NCBI GenBank assembly: GCA_027186245.1
Contig: CP114484.1
Coordinates: forward strand, 10,054,001 to 10,118,000
DNA: 64,000 nucleotides
Direction of reading: 5' to 3'
Origin: Coriaria nepalensis
Taxonomy: Eukaryota > Streptophyta > Magnoliopsida > Cucurbitales > Coriariaceae
Shown: in pieces, positions 61,557-64,000 of the stretch
Layout: every line of letters starts with the position of its first letter
Position numbering within the stretch: the stretch's first letter is position 1
Position numbers and translations under genes: made by a program
The notes under the pieces: model-generated
What the model was told of the DNA's origin: nothing
Database searches by the model: none
The model's input: only the letters and a program-made list of their open reading frames with translations

Positions 61557-63337
61557 CTAGATAGCATTCTTACCACCTCTTCTGCTAACCACTTCACATA
61601 AACGGCACGGCAGAGTGTCAAGGCTAACAGAACGGGTCTTCCTGTAATTACCCATTATACCGCATCGTCTCCATGCATGGTATTCTGCATATGCTACAGA
61701 GTCATTTGCAAGGGCCTTAACATATGAAGCCAATTTCTCCAATGAGCTGAAACTAGATCCATCAATTATGGAATGTGGAGGCACAAAATCCCAGACATTA
61801 GGGGCACCAAAGTAAATAGGAACTGCTCCGGAATCTAGTGCGTAGAATAGTTTCTCTGTCACGTAACTCTCTGTCCTCGTATTTTCTATTGCCAGAACGA
61901 ACTTGTAGTGGGACATAGCACAATGCAAATGGTCCCACCATTTTGAGGTCGTGCTTTCTTTGTTTTCACATTCCGGATAGAGAGATAGAGCCATGTCTAA
62001 GCCGCCTACGTTGTTCAAGCACTTGCCGAATGAATGGTGGGGTAGTAAGCTTAGCAGCTTCCTGGCAAGCGTGTCTCTTTGTGGAAGACATCTTGATGAA
62101 GACCAATATACAAGAGTATCCTTCAAAAGCAAAAAGGAAAAAATAATTGAACGAAAAGTTAGTTATTGCTTGGTCCACATGGACCAGATTTACCCTAAGA
62201 ATTTCCTGAGTTAAGAAATTTACATTATTCTTCGAAGGCGAGACATAATAATTTCGAGCATTATGGAAGAGTGAACCAGCATAAGTTGACTGAACATCAT
62301 CTTTTGCGTGATAACTAATAAAAATGTCCTCAAAACCGGACTTTTTCCTTCCAGCCTCAAGTTCCATGTAAACGCGTAGGGGATCTCCAACACGTCTCTA
62401 ATAAACATTTACAACAAACAATAATGGAATTCATTGAGATAATTGAACAATAGAGATAAAGCAGAACTTGCTAATATGGTGTCAGTAATTGTGATGTTAC
62501 TTCTATATGCAAAATGCTTCTTTAGCAAATAACTATACGGGAGAGAATCGGTTTTACGACCAATGGCTCTGGAAAAATCTAGAAATGGTCAATCCAACTG
62601 GTTTGAAGAAAAAGGACAGTAAAATCCACAGACTCAAATTACATTTCTGAACAAGCATACGGAATCCAAACGCATGTGTCATCTCTTATCTATTCATGAG
62701 TCCGAGAGTATAATCGTCCCTCATCTCTTACACAGGCCACAATAACTCTCGTAAAATAATATAGAATACCAGAAATTTCAGCAAATCATTAGAAATTCCA
62801 CATTCTTACAGAACCTCAAATGCAAGGAAAAAAAAAATCAAATTGAAGAAAATAGAATACCTGAAGGGGAGGCGTAGTGGTCTCAAAGAGTAAAGCATCA
62901 GGCTGGTCAGCAAGAACAGAGGATTTGGTCCAAAGGCAGGTCAACCCACAACGACAAGAATACAAATTGTCCAAATTATCAGGAATCCAAGTCCAACCTT
63001 TCACCAACACGCTCACGTGCTCCATTTTCAGATCTCTGCAGTTCGAATCACCAGCACCGACTTCTTGCAACGAAGAAGATGATCGATTTGACCAGCCATT
63101 GACGATCTCCGCTCTGAATTGAGAACAGCCCACTTGAGAATCCCATTTCTTAAAGGCAGTGACCAAGCTGGTGAAGGGTTCTGGCGTAGATTTGTTTTCT
63201 GATAGATAGAGATCGTGGTTGGGTTGAAGTGCGTTTGAAGGGGAAGGGAATTCGAGATAGCCAGAGAACAAGAGGATCAACAGAGTGAAGCCCAACATGA
63301 ATGCTACGGAGAAGGAGTTGACGAGCTTCAGTGACAT
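61557..63337 (-). CDS. FUT13: Alpha-1,4-fucosyltransferase (FUT13/FucTC), GT10
   Basis: Golgi type II enzyme that adds alpha-1,4-fucose to GlcNAc of N-glycans, completing the Lewis-a epitope in plants. Exons (minus): 63337-62861, 62397-62224, 62120-61557; 404 residues, as expected for the family. A single membrane anchor lies at residues 10-27, followed by a stem. The catalytic region holds VLVKGWTWIPDNLDNLYSC, CLWTKSSVLADQPDALLFE, RRVGDPLRVYMELE, ISYHAKDD and the GT10 nucleotide-sugar motif ENTRTESYVTEKLFYALDSG. Most of the catalytic part matches Arabidopsis FUT13 as I remember it. All splice sites are GT-AG and the gene looks intact. Confidence 0.96.
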
Positions 63338-64000
63338 TTGAGGGTCCAGTTTCTCTCACCTAGGAAAAATTGTGAGAGAGAGAAAGGAAAATCTAGAGAG
63401 AGGGGGCTCGAGGATGTACTCTGTTTTAGCGTTTTCTATGGGTTTGAGCTTTGGATACAAAATTTAACTGCAAATCTGACTCGGTTTTATTTACTTTTTG
63501 TCGTGTAAGAGTAATTTTAATATTATAATTAAATTCAAATTGATGCATGATAAGTCAAAAGTTCACAATAGTTAAATTTAGACAGAAAGCAACGATTAAG
63601 CATACTTAGCTTTTAAGTGAAGTACTTTGAACTGAGATTGATGGGTTTCACAAGAAACACTTCGAACCCATCTTTCATTTTTTTTTATTGAAATGTGAAT
63701 TCTGTAAGTATAAACTGTATTTATGATAGGTCTCGTCTACTTATACTTATAAGATTGATGTGATTATATCAAACCGATATTTTCGATTCACCCAAAAATT
63801 TATCAAAGAAGCTTGGTGAACATCATGTTTTCTTTCCTTTCAACACTGCTTCCATATATGGAATCTTTTCTGATTCTTCAGCCAACCGATATAATCTTTC
63901 CCGCGCTTGCACTCGATAGAATCTTCTGTATCATCTAGCTATTAGATGAGCGACCCACCCGTCCCTTCTGGCAGACATTTTAAGGAAAATCTCCCCACTG
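63338..64000. promoter_or_regulatory. FUT13 leader and promoter
   Basis: GAGAGA-rich leader at 63372-63408, then A/T-rich promoter DNA. No gene seen up to the window end. Confidence 0.5.

Overview
This is a stretch of nuclear chromosome from a dicot flowering plant. The genes have many short GT-AG introns with A/T-rich interiors, the proteins belong to plant-specific families (NPF transporters, patellins, CEPR2- and CCR4-type receptor kinases, a Lewis-type fucosyltransferase), and the spacers are very A/T-rich with MITE-like repeats. I cannot name the species. I see no bacterial-style operon, CRISPR array, tRNA, rRNA or virus. Layout: 0.2-5.6 kb holds a tandem pair of NPF5-type NRT1/PTR transporters (+). 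A patellin (+) lies at 6.7-8.6 kb. A minus-strand block follows at 9.1-18.9 kb: a plastid-type dienelactone hydrolase, a LON-N-domain protein, the mitochondrial import motor subunit PAM16, and a three-dsRBD DRB protein. A repeat-filled spacer (19-23.8 kb) leads to the splicing factor crooked neck (-), which shares a short bidirectional promoter with an RNF170-type RING gene (+) that appears frameshifted. After another 4.5 kb spacer come the receptor kinase CEPR2 (+), a broken RRM gene, and the receptor kinase CCR4 (+). Minus-strand genes follow: a dead last exon and an intact copy of a eugenol-synthase-like reductase, a PP1 inhibitor-3 homologue, and an F-box protein. The right part carries a 2-hydroxyacid dehydrogenase (+), a small unrecognised protein (+), a CHY/RING ubiquitin ligase of RZFP34 type (+) and alpha-1,4-fucosyltransferase FUT13 (-). 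Gene content partly repeats a block of Arabidopsis chromosome 1 as I remember it (FUT13, NPF5 cluster, PATL3, RNF170-like, CEPR2, hydroxyacid dehydrogenase; around At1g71990-At1g72190), so most of the window looks like an ordinary, conserved gene neighbourhood rather than an accessory island. The genes do not form a joint pathway. I found no convincing new biological system. The most useful observations are exact gene-structure events: a precise intron loss in one NPF copy, several GC-AG introns in neighbouring genes, a one-base frameshift next to an intact splice donor in the RNF170-like gene, two copies of a long fold-back MITE family, a five-copy 163-bp tandem array, and relics of duplicated exons. 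All exon borders below were derived by hand from reading frame and splice signals, without transcript data.
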